DNA of 64,000 nucleotides from Pseudofabraea citricarpa. Taxonomy: Eukaryota; Ascomycota; Leotiomycetes; Helotiales; Dermateaceae. This document shows positions 1-12,400 of this stretch, piece by piece. Numbering within the stretch: the first letter of the stretch is position 1; each line of letters begins with the position of its first letter. Below the pieces are notes generated by a model that saw only the letters and a program-made list of their open reading frames with translations, was not told the origin of the DNA and did no database searches. The stretch covers positions 1,190,501-1,254,500 of the forward strand of contig JAPWGK010000001.1 of NCBI GenBank assembly GCA_029641185.1. The letters run 5' to 3'. The position numbers were made by a program, and so were the translations under genes.

Positions 1-1
1 T

Positions 2-1752
2 GAGGATGATGTCGAAATTGAACGAGTTGAACGGGTTTACCGGTATGAACCATATCAAAAATCCAACATCTATCTATCACTAATCATGTATTCTTGACAG
101 CAAAATCGACCGTCGTATTATTCCAGGTAAATACAAGTTTTTGAATCTTTCCGTACCATTTCACTTCTGACCATATTAATGCAGCTTTTTGGATGCTTTA
201 CTTCCTTTGCGGTGCAATTCGCTCCAACCTTGGTCTTGCTCAGACAATGAACACAGCATCCGGCCATAATCTAATGCAGGTCTTGAATTTAACGGCGAAG
301 CAAACCTCTACTGCTTTAGCTTTATTCTACGTCGCTTATGTCCTTTTTGATCTGCCCTCCAACTTGGTCATGGCAAAACTTAGCCCGAGGTTGTGGATGT
401 CTAGAATTGTATTTGCCGTTGGAATTATTGGCGCGTGTTTTGCAGCTGTGGAGGCAGCTTGGAGTTTACTGTGAGCATCTTGTACAAATGGCTAAAATTT
501 TAACCCTAACATTGTTGTAGACTTCTTCGTTTCCTCCTCGGTGTTGTAATAGCCGGTATGTGGCCCGGAATGGCTTACTACTTGACATTATTTTATCCTC
601 CCTCGAGAACCGGAAAGCGAATTGGATACTACTTCACCGCGGGTCAGGTTTCTGCCGCTGTGGTAGGTCTTGTTTCTGCTGGATTCCAGAAGATGGATGG
701 TGTTGGGGGATTAGTGGGCTTTCGATGGATGTTCTTGTTATATGGACTTTGTGCCATTGTACTCGGAGTCATTTTGCTTTGGTGGTTGCCAGACCGGCCT
801 CTACCTCCAGGACAAGAAGTAGTTCAGACTGGCTTTTTCAAATTCCTGCCAGCAACTCCACCAATACTCAAAGGCGAAGATGCTGAGATACACTACCGGG
901 ACCTTACCAGAGTTTACCATGCGAGGCCGTGGACTATGAAAGATCTTGGAAGGGTATTAATCGATTGGCGCTTCTGGCCTTTGGTGTTTATGTATTTCGG
1001 TGTTGTTGGAGTCGGCATTGGAACCCAGCTCTACGGAACTGTGATCATCTCAGGCATCAACCCAGACTTTTCTGGTATTACACTTAGTCTGCTATTTGCG
1101 CCTATCTGGATTGTGAGTTCATGACTTCCTTACACCAGCACTTTACTAACCACCGAGGTAGATGGACTTGATCGCTATCCTTATTGTCACTCCCATTTCT
1201 GATCGCTTCCACCACCACCGCGCATTTTTCTTTTCGGCGGCTGTCTGTATCCAGATTGCAGGATTGCTCACAACTACATTTGCACCTCGCTCTTTGCCAT
1301 GGGCTCGCTACGGTGGACTTTTGATGGTTGGCTTCGGGCTTGGACCTACAGTTCCTATCTGTATGACTTGGACAAACGAGATCTTCCAACGCCGTCATGG
1401 AGAGGTTGGAGTAGCAGCAGCCGCCGCTCTAGTTTCGGGGTTAGGAAATCTAGGCAGCGTTACCACTACTTATGCACTCTATACCGGCTGGCCTGAAGAC
1501 GCTAAGAAAGGACCACACCAGTATCGCAAGAGCAACCTAACCATGATTGGCATACTCTGTTTGAGCATCTTGAGCAGCTTCGTCTTAATGGTGCTTCTCA
1601 GAATATTTGGCAACAAGCCAAGCAGCAAATTGCTCTCTTCTGGCAGTTCGGCAAGCGAAGGGGCTGCGGAATATCAAGATGGTGCTGCTAGAAGGGAGCG
1701 AGCGCAAAGAGGATTTGGGAATATGTGGTGGAACAAGAAACCTTCCCACTAG
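2..1752 (+). CDS. MFS transporter, allantoate permease (Dal5/ACS) family, 5' truncated by window edge
   Basis: Plasma-membrane anion:cation symporter of the major facilitator superfamily, probably importing a small organic anion such as allantoate, nicotinate or a carboxylate. Exons read as <2-42, 101-126, 185-470, 521-1112 and 1162-1752, all with GT-AG borders and consistent phase, giving 511 visible residues. The start codon lies left of the window. Seen: the family-typical KIDRRIIP segment just before the first membrane helix, the following WMLYFLCGAIRSNLG helix, the DLPSNL motif, the loop helix LRFLLGVVIAGMWPGM, and RPLPPG in the central loop. The C-terminus ends in a short hydrophilic tail. 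The family assignment is firm from these motifs. Substrate cannot be told from sequence. Nothing indicates that the gene is broken. Confidence 0.85.
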
Positions 1753-2556
1753 TCCCTCGACGAAAGATATTGCATTTGGGTCAGGATCGATCATTCAACT
1801 GGTCAAGCATGACCATCTAGCCGGTGTATGTTTGGCCTGGACTCAGAAGGACAAGACAGGAAGCTCAACCTTCATGTTTGATTGTTTTGGACATTTTTTT
1901 CGTTTTGATTTTTGATGTTTTTAGCGAAGATACCCCATAAAGCGTTTGTATATGCTATCATTCGAGCAGCTTGCTTCATATTTTGAGCACTCTCGACAGG
2001 GACAGTGCTGTTACGCCATCTCTGGGACGGCGTATTGGACAAAGAGACGACACCGGCGACAATGTTCTGCGCTATCGTTGGTGTCGTCTCGTGGGAATTT
2101 TGATTTTATTGCCTTCTCTAGGGATGATCTGAAGAGATATTCTTACATTTAGCATAGTTCCGAATATAAATCTGTACTTGGAAATCCGTTTGGACTTTTT
2201 CGTCTGACATGCATCGGCTAATCTGCTTCAACTGGAAGCATCAACACTCCCAAATACAGGGCCTAAAATACCAAAACTCATTACTTCAGATTTTTCAAGA
2301 ACATTCCATTTCAAAAACCACCCAGGCACATAGAACTCCGTCAGCTAGCTCCGAACTCCGTATTAGTGGCGCCAGACGTACCCCACCTTTGGCAATTCTC
2401 TGTATAAATTCATCACAAATCTCACGATCTAAATAAGGTATATATTCTCAAGGCATATCAAATATCTACTTTCCCCAACTAGCAACACTCCACTCCACTC
2501 CAAACCAAACCTATAAAAATAAAAACAAAACACCCAAAATCAAACCCATCTTTAAG
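1753..2556. other. Intergenic, 3' flank of transporter and promoter of RidA-like gene
   Basis: About 800 bp with no supportable gene. The last 150 bp before the ATG at 2557 are A/C-rich and purine-poor on the plus strand, with CCACTCCACTCCAAACC-like tracts, as is common in fungal 5' leaders. No repeat or RNA gene was recognised. Confidence 0.5.
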
Positions 2557-3000
2557 ATGTCTCCACCACTCTCAGAAACAGAAACAAAAACTCACTCAAA
2601 CCCCATAACCCAACACGTCACGCCTCCCAGCTTGGTAGCCTCTCCGCACTACCACGCCATCGCAGTATCGACCATCAGCGCACCCAGCAAGATGCTGCAC
2701 ATGGCAGGCCAGATCGGACGAGACAGCGCTGGCGTGCTGGCACCCTCCTACACGGAGCAAGTCCGGCTGGCGCTCCAAAACCTCCAGGCCTGTCTCTCGT
2801 CGCAAGGAGCCACAACGAAAGATATCGTCAAGCTCACCTATTACATCGTTGATTACGATTGGGATACCAGAGCGCACGCCCCTTTCCTCTATGAGTTCCT
2901 GGGTGATGCTAGACCGCCGGCTACGCTGATCCCTGTGCAGAAACTGGCGCTGCCTGGACTGCTTTTTGAGGTTGAGGCTGTTGCTATTGTGGCGTTGTAG
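2557..3000 (+). CDS. RidA (YjgF/YER057c/UK114) family protein
   Basis: Intronless gene for 147 residues, close to the 125-150 expected for the family. RidA-type proteins are trimeric enamine/imine deaminases that remove reactive 2-aminoacrylate, or act in specific catabolic pathways. Seen: a Ser/Thr-rich N-terminal tail of about 25 residues, then the fold signature, including the HMAGQIGRD strand, the QVRLALQNLQACLSSQGAT helix, DIVKLTYYIVDY, and the C-terminal RPPATLIPVQKLALPGLLFE block followed by VEAVAIVAL. The Arg of RPPAT matches the carboxylate-binding Arg of active deaminases, so an active enzyme is plausible. It could instead be one of the many fungal RidA-like proteins of unknown substrate. 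It converges with the alpha-galactosidase gene, with 416 bp between the stops. Confidence 0.85.
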   Translation: MSPPLSETETKTHSNPITQHVTPPSLVASPHYHAIAVSTISAPSKMLHMAGQIGRDSAGVLAPSYTEQVRLALQNLQACLSSQGATTKDIVKLTYYIVDYDWDTRAHAPFLYEFLGDARPPATLIPVQKLALPGLLFEVEAVAIVAL

Positions 3001-3416
3001 ATTTGGCCTATTGGATATGGGATGCGAGGTTTTGCTTCGGCTTCTATCAATGTTTTGTTGTGCTGGATTGTGGGTTCTGGCGAGTGTAGAAGCTTATCAC
3101 AGTTGGGCTGGATGTAGTGCAGGAGTACTGGAACAAGAACGAAAATCATTCAACTTATCTCGGATATGATAGGCGAGGCGTGTTTATAAAAGAATTCTCA
3201 TCTTCTTCTTCTTCTCCACGAATTAGGTGATATGTTCCGGTTATGACATGTAATGCTACCAAATGCATTCTAATAACACAACCTGGGAAGGAGATACGGA
3301 GTTAGCCATTATACAGGTAAAAGATTGATTCTGATTTATATACCTTATATAAAGCAGAACGAGTACTAATATCTATGAAACAGTATTCTCTTCCTACTCC
3401 TGAAGAATAAAGGGCT
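3001..3416. other. Intergenic between two convergent genes
   Basis: Shared 3' flank of the RidA-like gene and the alpha-galactosidase gene. A TCTTCTTCTTCTTC tract lies near 3200. No gene or RNA was recognised. Confidence 0.5.
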
Positions 3417-5251
3417 TTAAAGCTCACTGTGATTATCATCACTAGGTAGATTCTCCTTCCTCGCTCCACGATTGGGGCTTCTCAATCTAAACATCATAGC
3501 CGAGTGTTTCTTCACCTTTTTCGACAAGACCTCTCTTGCAGCAAGTCTCTGAACCTTCTTTCCTAATAATCTCTCATCCCCCTTTTCTACACCTTCTCTG
3601 TAAGGCAACGCAGTTGCATTGTACCAATCGACGTCCTTCAATATCTTAGCCGAACTCTCAGGGGAATCAATGATCTTCTGAGCTACAGCGTCACTCATTC
3701 TGTTCGCCCAAAGATCATATACATCCCATTCCTCTTGTGCCTGAGGCGGCTTGCCTGTCTCGCGGATGAAGATCTCTTCTAGTGTAGCTTTCATTTGTAG
3801 ATCCTCGTTGGCAGCATTTAAAAAGATGACTACTTGATCACCTCCAAAGAGCTTGCCACTCCATACCTGAGCCTCGCCCACTCCGTACTCGTCTTTCTTC
3901 ACGTTGAGGTTCCGTTTAATCCGAATGGCCGATTTTGCAAGCGGGTCTTGGTTGATCGCAATGACAGCAGGGTTGTTAAGTATGGAAAGTGCCGATGGAG
4001 TAATGGTACGAAGATCGTTGCCCATAAGGAGCGGGCTGTTGAGTGCAGCCCACATGGAGAAATGTGCAATATACTAAATTATGTTAGATTCTGCGTTTCA
4101 CCTCGAATTGGAAACATACCTCGTCATCAGTCATACCGCCATTGCCAACCTCAAGCATATCAAGATCAGCCCAGCTACCAGGCTTCGACCGGTCCGCATA
4201 TGGTGCAAGTTTATTGATAATGTTCAGCACTGAGCAATGCTTTCCGGGAGCAATACACATCGGATCTTGGGCATTTTCACAACTGCAGAGATCGTCTGGT
4301 CTGGTAAAGTAGTCATAGACATCTCCAGACATTCTCCACGAATTGGAGATGCCATTGGCCCACTAATTCCTTCAGCAAATATATCATCAGAGAAACGCAT
4401 ATCACTTACAGCGTGGGTTGAGTCTTCACCCCAATTACATAAACTGTAGAGCATAGGTCTTCCGGTAGCATTAATGGCATTCCACATTACCTCGTACCGT
4501 TGGAATGTGATTAGAGGAGTTCCAAATCGGCCTCTATTGAAGCAATTATCATATTTGAGGTAATCAACCCCCCATTTTGCCCATATCTGGGCGTCTTCAG
4601 TCTCGTGATCCAATGATCCCGCTGGGTATGATTAGCTGGGTTCTAATGATGCGTAATATTATCTTACCATCTCTTGCACAAGTCATCTCGCCAGCACTAG
4701 AATACATGCCGAATAGCATGCCCTGATCATGAATATGATCTGCAACATATGCCATTCCCTGGGGAAATTTTCTGGCATCGGGAAAGAGATATCCATCCTC
4801 TCCTCGGCCTCCAGACCAGCAATCATCGAGAACGACGTAGTTGTATCCCACGTCACGGAGTCCAGTATCTACCATAATCTTGGCATGGTCGAGCATCAGT
4901 TTTTCTGATACATCGCATGCAAAGGCATTCCAATTATTCTACAAGCTCAAGGTCAGCTTGCAATCAGCTGTTGGCGGAGCATGTGCTTACCCAACCCATT
5001 TGAGGAACTCTAGCTAAGCCATTGTTGACGGCTATAACATGACCCGGAAGGAGTACAAGTATTACAGCAAGTTGTAGCACAACCAACTTCTGTGTAATTC
5101 GAGCCAGTCCTTTCCTTCCGACACCACGACGGCTCGGCATGATTGCAGTCGCTGTTGAAGAATCACGACTCGGGGAAATCTCATTCAATTGAGACTTGAC
5201 AGATGAAGCCAGTGATATTATCTGGCGGTCAGCATTGCAGCGAGATTTCAT
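3417..5251 (-). CDS. Alpha-galactosidase, glycoside hydrolase family 27
   Basis: Hydrolyses terminal alpha-1,6-galactosyl residues (melibiose, raffinose, galactomannan side groups); probably secreted. Five exons on the minus strand: 5251-4991, 4938-4668, 4621-4410, 4362-4120, 4073-3417, giving 547 residues. Seen: NNGLARVPQMGW followed by NNWNAFACDVSE, DDCWSGGRGEDGYLFPDA, KFPQGM, the catalytic-nucleophile motif YLKYDNC (Asp202), and SWRMSGDV with the likely acid/base Asp262. A second in-frame ATG at 5140 (residue 38) precedes a hydrophobic run (LVVLQLAVILVLLPGHVIA) that would make a good signal peptide, so 5140 may be the true start (510 residues). From 5251 the hydrophobic run would act more like a signal anchor. 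It is divergent from the sugar permease starting at 5800. The C-terminal tail is basic and poorly conserved in appearance. Confidence 0.92.
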
Positions 5252-5799
5252 CCTGATTCACGATGTATATATGCTGGATTTTGGTCGTGTAGAAAGAGTG
5301 ACGAAGAAAGCAGCTTGGAGAAACTCAAACCCGTCGGTGTGATACGAGTAGTGCGGCTCAGGCACAAGCTGTTAACTCTATTCCGAAACATCATGGAGAA
5401 AGTTCAAGTCTCCAGAATTCCCCATGTCCATAGCGAATTGAAAGGTATCCATGACGATGGCCCTTGCCGAAGCCGGACCCCGCACCAGCCAATGAAGCTC
5501 TTCACCTTTTATATCCTCTTTCCTGTCCAAAATAACCATACTACTGCAGTTACGGGTCGTTCTAGCATCTACTCCAATAAGATGACATTTAATACCGTGA
5601 AATCCTGTATCAGAGCTAGTCCAGAGCAGGTGATCTTCCCCACGGGGAAATCGTTGCCGAGGATGAGACACTGCCAATCACATCGATTCAAATTTCTGGG
5701 GAGATGGTCACTCTCTTATCTCGAAAGATGTTTTTCTGTTGCTGTCTTTAATCACTGCCACTTCCATCGCTATTTGACCTGTACTTGAAATCCCGGATC
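5252..5799. promoter_or_regulatory. Bidirectional promoter of alpha-galactosidase and sugar permease
   Basis: 548 bp between two divergent start codons. Three matches to the CreA/Cre1 consensus SYGGRG are visible: CCCCGC at 5478-5483 (minus GCGGGG), CCCCAC at 5638-5643 (minus GTGGGG) and CTGGGG at 5696-5701. Two CCAAT boxes lie near 5487 and 5674. The sites are seen; repression by glucose is inferred from the family of genes they flank. Confidence 0.55.
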
Positions 5800-8005
5800 A
5801 TGGCATCAGGAAGCCAGAAAAGAAACGAACCGGTGGTCCACCAGGAGAGTGCACCTCTCAATAACAAATTTCAGGGAGCGGTGCTCGATGAGTATGCACA
5901 AGGTGGGGTTAATCATGAGCATGACATGACCCCTCTTGAAGCCATCAAGACACACCCCATGGCTTTGTTCTGGTGTCTGATGGTATCTATGTGTGTAGTT
6001 ATGGAAGGGTATGATGTATGTATCTTCCGGATTTTCTTGCAGGTTTTATTAGAGACCAGCAGAAGATTTGGTGTTAAACAACCATCTCGGCATTCTCTGT
6101 CTTGTCTCACCGCTCCATCTTTCCAAGTTACATGATACTTTGAGAGGGTGACCAACTTCGAGAAACAACGGACATGCGTTATGTTCTGGTACTTGAAACA
6201 CTTTCCTTATCAAAGGCTCATTTCTTTATGGCGTGCTTCTTAGCAGGAGTCCATGAATTGTTAGCTAATGGCTAGTAGACAATACTTATAGGAGTAAGCA
6301 ATCCTTTGCCGCTCCCAGAGCTTCTTTAATGGTCAGCTCTAGAACTTCTTTGCATATCCAGCTTTTGCCCGGAAATATGGCGTCTATGTTCCTTCCACAG
6401 ACAACTATCAAATCACCGCTGCCTGGCAATCGGCACTAGGAAATTCGGGTGGAATAGGTGCATTTTTTGGTAAGATTTGGTTGCATTTAGTACGACCACT
6501 TCTAATTGTTCAGGCGCTCTCCTCAATGGCCACCTCGTCTCGATATTCGGGCAGAAGCGAGTACTACTTGGTGCGTTAGTCGTACTATCCGCATTCATAT
6601 TCATGACTGTCTTTGCAAAGAACCTCACCATCCTCTTCATTGGTGAGATAATGTGTGGATTCCCATGGGGAGTATTTGCAACTACTGCACCTGCATATGC
6701 GTCCGAGGTTCTTCCTCTGCCATTAAGAGTCTTCTTTACATCTTATACCAATATGTATGATCTCCGAAGCCTGCTTTGAGAATCGGCTAATCATAACAGG
6801 TGTTTTATCATGGGACAGCTCATAGCTGCTGGTATCCTAAGTGCCTTTTCAGATAAGAAGGATTGGGAGTGGGCATATCGTATTCCATTTGCTATCCAAT
6901 GGGTATGGCCAGTGATTCTATTCCCAGTTCTCCTATTCTCACCAGAATCACCTTGGCACCTGGTAAGTCACTTTTTCTCGACATGGTGAACTTAACTAAG
7001 AAAATCAGGTTCGTACAGGCCGTCTGGAAGAGGCTGAGCAGTCGATCCGTCGCCTGCAAAGATCATCAGCCGACCTTGATCCAAAACAAACGCTTGCCTT
7101 GATAGTCCACACGAACAATATCGAGCAAGAGCTGACTGCAGGAACCTCATACATGGACTGCTTTAGAGGAGTTGAGAGACGCCGGACTGAGATCGCATGT
7201 ATGGCATTTGCTGGTCAAGTATTTGTGGGGTCTCTTTTTGCATACAATTCGACATATTTCTTTCAACAGATTGGATTCAGTCCCACACAAACATACCAAG
7301 TAAGAGTACAATACAACTGATGGAGGCTTAACTGACGGTAGAAGCTCAACGTGGGTTCAACTGCAATGGCATTGTTCGGTACATTCTGTAAGTTAACAGA
7401 ACCTTTCATCCAACACACCTCTCACAATTTTCCTAGGCAACTGGTTCATTCTCCTTCCACGATTTGGCCGACGGAGAATCTACCTCGTGGGCACAGCAAC
7501 AATGACAACCTTCCTTTTCATCATCGCATTCCTCCAGGTCGCCGCCAATGCACAAGGTGGAAAAGCAGGTGCACTCCTTAACGCCCAAGGAGCATTTACC
7601 ATGCTCTGGACCTTTACCTTTCAGCTCTCAGTCGGACAGCTGGGGTGGGCAATCCCAGCGGAAATGGGATCAACACGTTTACGGCAGAAGACCATCGTGC
7701 TCGCCCGCAACGCATACTATCTTGCGTCTGTGGTTGCTCGAACCCTCGAGCCGTACTTCTTGAATCCTATGAAGTGGAACATCAAGGGGTTCACGGGGTT
7801 TGTCTGGGGCACTACAGGATTGCTTACACTTGCCTGGGCCTACTTTCGACTGCCCGAGACCAAGGACCGGACGTTTGATGAGATCGATCTTCTTTTTGTT
7901 AATCGGGTCAAGGCCAGGCATTTTGCTTCGACCGACGTGAACACTTTCGACGAGGCGGAGCCGGCTGGTACCGCTGCGAGATTTCGTGACGAGGATGGCG
8001 AGTAG
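5800..8005 (+). CDS. MFS sugar transporter, alpha-glucoside (maltose) permease type
   Basis: Proton-coupled plasma-membrane sugar importer. Eight exons: 5800-6015, 6279-6293, 6343-6469, 6514-6754, 6800-6962, 7009-7299, 7342-7387, 7437-8005, giving 555 residues. Exon 2 is a 15-nt microexon that restores the family motif GYD-TILIG-NFFAYPAFARKYG. Other signatures: SPESPWHL, FGRRR in the central loop, and PETKDRTFDEIDLLF at the C-terminal end of the transport domain. The start at 5800 is the first ATG in frame; the upstream in-frame codons lack one. The first intron (263 nt) is unusually long for this window. Head-to-head pairing with the GH27 gene suggests the substrate may be an alpha-galactoside or a related oligosaccharide. 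The family (maltose/alpha-glucoside symporters) is firm; the substrate is inferred. Confidence 0.9.
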
Positions 8006-8522
8006 AGGTTATACACTGCTGATAGTTTGGCGTTTCTCTTTGTCACGGCGTGGGGAACTGCATAGCATATCTTATCCTTTCAAATTTCAGTCATTCAGCA
8101 TAGCATATCTTAATATGGGAATAGGTCGGTAGTTAGAATTGCTCGGTAGCTTAGATATCGTTGGAAACATTCATAATATATCGTGGGTATTGCATGACTA
8201 TCTACCCAGAACAATATAATCCAGCTTACCAGTATTCGCGAAGGAGAGACAAAAAGGAAAGTCACCTGGTTTTTTACAGAGGAGGCCCTCCTAACAGGAC
8301 TCTCGGGTCCGTGATACAACACGATGAGATGCAGTGATTTTGTATCCAGTCGTTCACTTTCACTTTCATTCTCATCCCGATCCGCCGAAAACGACACAAG
8401 GCATGCCAATTTATCCAGATCACAGCTAGAAGCGTCGTTAACCAACCAATACAAGAACAAGTAAGCGATTTTCCTAAGACAAGGTAAAAATTGCGAAAGT
8501 TGAAGTGGTGCCAGAGTAAGTT

Positions 8523-8585
8523 GAGTAGTGAGTAGTGAGTAGTGAGTAGTGAATAGTGAGTAGTGAATAGTGAGTAGTGAGTAGT
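8523..8585. repeat. Heptanucleotide tandem repeat (GAGTAGT)9
   Basis: Nine head-to-tail copies of GAGTAGT, two of them with G to A at the third base. Because seven is not a multiple of three, all frames read the same repeating peptide, which creates a false ORF on the minus strand. Confidence 0.95.
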
Positions 8586-9354
8586 ACACCTACCATAACA
8601 TAATTCTTGATCGCCTCAAAAAGGAGAAGGGGACTGACTGACCGTTTAGGTATGTACATGTAATACACGTAACAGCGCATAGCAACGAGATAGATACCAC
8701 AGACGAGAGCGGATGGACGAGATGCTACTAAATATCGACAGGCTGGGAGACTTTCAACTTGGGTGAATCGTGATGCCGTGGCCCGACTTACTGGTTGGTT
8801 CTCTTCAGTACCACACACATCTGACTTTTTACCTCTGACTCTTCGACCTCCTCATGCTACAGTCTCCATCCATCCACCCATCTTTTCTGTCTGTCTGTCT
8901 GTCCAACATACCCTGCCCTGCCCTGTCTTACCCCGATCAACCACCATCCTGTACAGTATCACGCGCCCGCTCTTAAAACAGCAACACATAACATTTCCAC
9001 CTCCCACCTCCGCCTCCCACACTTCACACTTCACACTTTACACTCCAAGCCCAGCCCAGCCCTCCTAACAAGCAAGCAAGCAAGCAAGTAATCAACCCTG
9101 CAAGAGGAGAAGAACACAGCAGGTAGCTATCTATCCCTCACCCTCGCCCTCGCGCACAATGCTCTGTCTACGTAGTCCAAAGTAGGGAATTCCTTCCCTT
9201 TCAAGCTACGTACATAGATAGATAGATAAATGCACACACACCTTGTGTGATTGAAACCCATCTAACCTGCAGCATCTACCCCAAGAAAACAATAAATGTA
9301 ACAAGGGCCACAAGACCCGGTAGATTGAAATGCATCTGGATGATTTCCCTGTTC

Positions 9355-9424
9355 ACCCCCCCTCAACCCCAGCCTCCTCCCCGCCTCTCCCCTCCCCGCC
9401 TCTCCTCTCCCCTCCCCTCCTCTC
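9355..9424. repeat. C-rich polypyrimidine block, G-quadruplex-capable on the minus strand
   Basis: About 70 nt that are almost purely C and T on the plus strand, with many CCCC and CCC runs in the CCTCCCC/CCTCTCC pattern. The minus strand has more than four GGGG/GGG runs with short loops. The composition is seen; any structure is inference. Confidence 0.6.
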
Positions 9425-12400
9425 GCACCAAACTCAAACCTAAAAAGGAAACTCTATCGCAGAGATCTCAACGCCACCGATCTCGATACAAACGTGCATA
9501 CATGTGCGCTACACATCTTGCTTTGCTGAGCCGGCACAGAAAGAAAGAAGAAGAAGAGTGTAGAAAGGGGAAAGAAAAAAAAGAAATCCAGGGCGGCGGG
9601 TGTTTGGCAAGGATCTTGTCTCTCTCCATCTCTTTTCTTATTCCTCCTTCCCGATCCTCTCAACGAGAGAATGGATGAACCGATGACCCCCACAGCCAGA
9701 AGGAAAGAAGAAAAAGCAAAGAGAGGGGAAAAGAAAGGAAAAAGAGAGACGCGGGAAGGCGGAAGGTGACAGGGCTGATCACTTCAGATCTCATCACATC
9801 TCACATCTGTATACCTACCATCACTAATCCCTCAGTTCCCACCAACCAGCTAGCCAGCCAGCCCGCTCGCCATGGCGCGGCTGACCCTTTGCGTACTCCC
9901 GTACCGGTAGCAATATATCGAGGCGCGAAGAAGAAGCCATTCAGAACCCCGAGTCTTGATGTCATTTGATTTCCCGTCCCTGGGCAGTCGATATATTGCA
10001 CTGTACGTACGTGCGTATGGCTGTACAGATCGCGCCCCCCTGGGTGAGATGTAACCAGGGGTATACATGATCTCATTGCTTCCCGTCCGCCCAGTCGCCC
10101 AGTCGCCCGGAAGAAGACGAGAACTGGAGGGGGAAAAAAAGAAAGCAAGTAAAAGAAAAGAGAGAAAAGAGTCAAGGTCCTGATGCGAGTACCTTCATTA
10201 CTCCACACAGCCAGCCGCCAGGGAGGGCTGGGTAGGGCCGGTTTAACCCCCACGTGCATGTTCGTGTACCTGAGTACAGCACAATAGCTGAGAAAGATAC
10301 CCAAGAACTCACTCGCCCTTGCGTCTACGCAGACTAAAAACACTGCACAGTGTCCGTTTAATCAACCCGACACGAATCTAGTCAGATGATGATGTCACTT
10401 GACGATAATTGCTCACCAAGTGGCAGGCAGGTAAACACGTGAGCGAGTCTGGGTGAACGCAAGGGAGAACAGAAGACGAAAACGAAAATGAAAAATTCTA
10501 GCATGTAAGGAGGGAAGGGGAGAAAAAGAAAATAACCACGGCGAGGCTGATGACGAATCTGGAAAAGATGCCTATTCTAATATAGCTTGAAACTTCACCC
10601 TTCAATCCCCACGAGATGTACTCGGACGCATCCTCGGAGGCAAGGAGGTTTACAAAAAGCCACATACGAAAGGAACAAGAGAACTTTTGAACAGCACGGG
10701 GACACGGAGGTGTCTCCTGTGGAGTTTTTGATAATTCTTCATCTTCAAATAATGCACCACTGGTTTGCGTATTCTTAAAATGGTACTTCATAAAGCAGCA
10801 GCGTTCAGAGGACAACATCATTTCTATCAAAAGAAAGACTTGAGTTTTTTCTGAGTATCCCATTCGTCTGAGCGAGATCAAGCATGGGATCAACACAGAA
10901 AGTGTCTAGGAGAGATCAAGAGAGGGAAAATGAAGGAGCAAGAGATCAAATGGGAAGAAAGAGAAACGGGGAACGGGAACGGAAGGGAAACAGCAACGGC
11001 AACAGCAACAGCAACAGGAAGAAGCAAAAATAGTCACGATTCTTCCCGTGCAAGCAGTAGTTTGTCGGAAGCATCACCAGCTTGTGTCTAGCAAAAGCCA
11101 CAGAGAGAACTTTTCTCGGGCAATTCTCTCTTCCACGACAAGATCTCCGTTTCCCAACCACAAGACAAAAAGCATAAAAAGGATGTCTGTTTCCATACCG
11201 AACCCTTCCCGTCCAGTCCCGTCCCGCGGGACTGGAACAAGGGCCCCTCGGTTTTCTCTCTCTCCATACATGCTACAGGGTTACCACTCTTGCCGTGTGT
11301 ACGTGTGTGTACTCAGTAAAGCAGCTGTATCCCTAGAAGAGTCCCAATTGAAAAAAAAGAAAGGAAAGTCTTCAATGACCCTTCCAAGATCCGCACCAAG
11401 AACCCACACCGAAAGAATCCACCGGGAAGACTTTCGAGGTGAGTATAGCAAGGTCCCAATCTTTTTGTTGGCCCTCACAATTCCTTGTGTCACACTGTCA
11501 CCGAGGAATGCAATGCGCATGTCGTTTGTTGTTACCTGGCTCCAGAGAAATTTAAGCCTCATCATAATACCCAGTATCTGACTCATCTCCATTGAATTAT
11601 GGATACGGTGTAGCTATTGCAGCTATGGGGCGGAACGAGGACGAAAAAGCAATGACCAGGAATTCTCAGCCCTACATCGTAAGACATTTGAGATTTAACC
11701 TTGAAGTGAAAGAAAAAAAACGGCCCCCAAAATAGAAATGTAGTCAGATTGTCAGACTCACCTCATTTGAACCCCACTGAAAATTTCAACCAAAGTTGAC
11801 TCAGAACAAGTTTCGCTTCCGAAGGAAACATCAAGGGGCATTGATCAAAACCGTAACGTGTAGGTTTGTGAGCCAATCCATCAGGAACCATGACGACTTC
11901 AGGATTCTTCAATTGAAAATTTTCTGCCTGTCTCATTCTTGCCGTCTCGAGTCTCGAACAAGTCGGTCCAGGCCAGGTCTCAAGCTCATCTTGTACCTGA
12001 ATCATCCGAGCTCTGTTTGGGTGCCTTGGTGTGCCTGTGCCTGTGCCTGTGCTTGTGCCTGGAACTAAAGTTGGAACAAGGCTTCATGTGATGATGTGAT
12101 TTGCCTGTTGACAATTGCAGTAGCATTCCGTCCACAACAACAACCTGGCGTGGTGCGCTGTGGTGTGGTTTCGGTCTGGTCGGTCATAGCATTAGACCAT
12201 TGATGGATGATGTGTGTGCTGTCAAAACGTCGCCCTAACGCCCAGGTACGCTGAGGCTTGGTGCATAATAAGCTCCGTACATAGGTGCAGCCCTCCAGGG
12301 CATGCAAGAAAAGTTTTCGCTCCCGTACTGTACAACCAGCTCTTACCACAGAGCCGGGGCGATGCTAGAGGTGCTAGAGACGGGGAAGAATGCTGCCGCC

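Noticed and set aside
501..512. Telomere-like AACCCTAAC
   Set aside because: Single copy inside an intron of the first transporter gene.
5315..5788. 157-codon plus-strand frame between the galactosidase and the permease
   Set aside because: Lies in the shared promoter, has no motif and no splice link to the permease; the permease start at 5800 is independent.
8110..8818. Minus-strand frames with repeated YSLLTTH peptides
   Set aside because: They are translations of the (GAGTAGT)9 DNA repeat.
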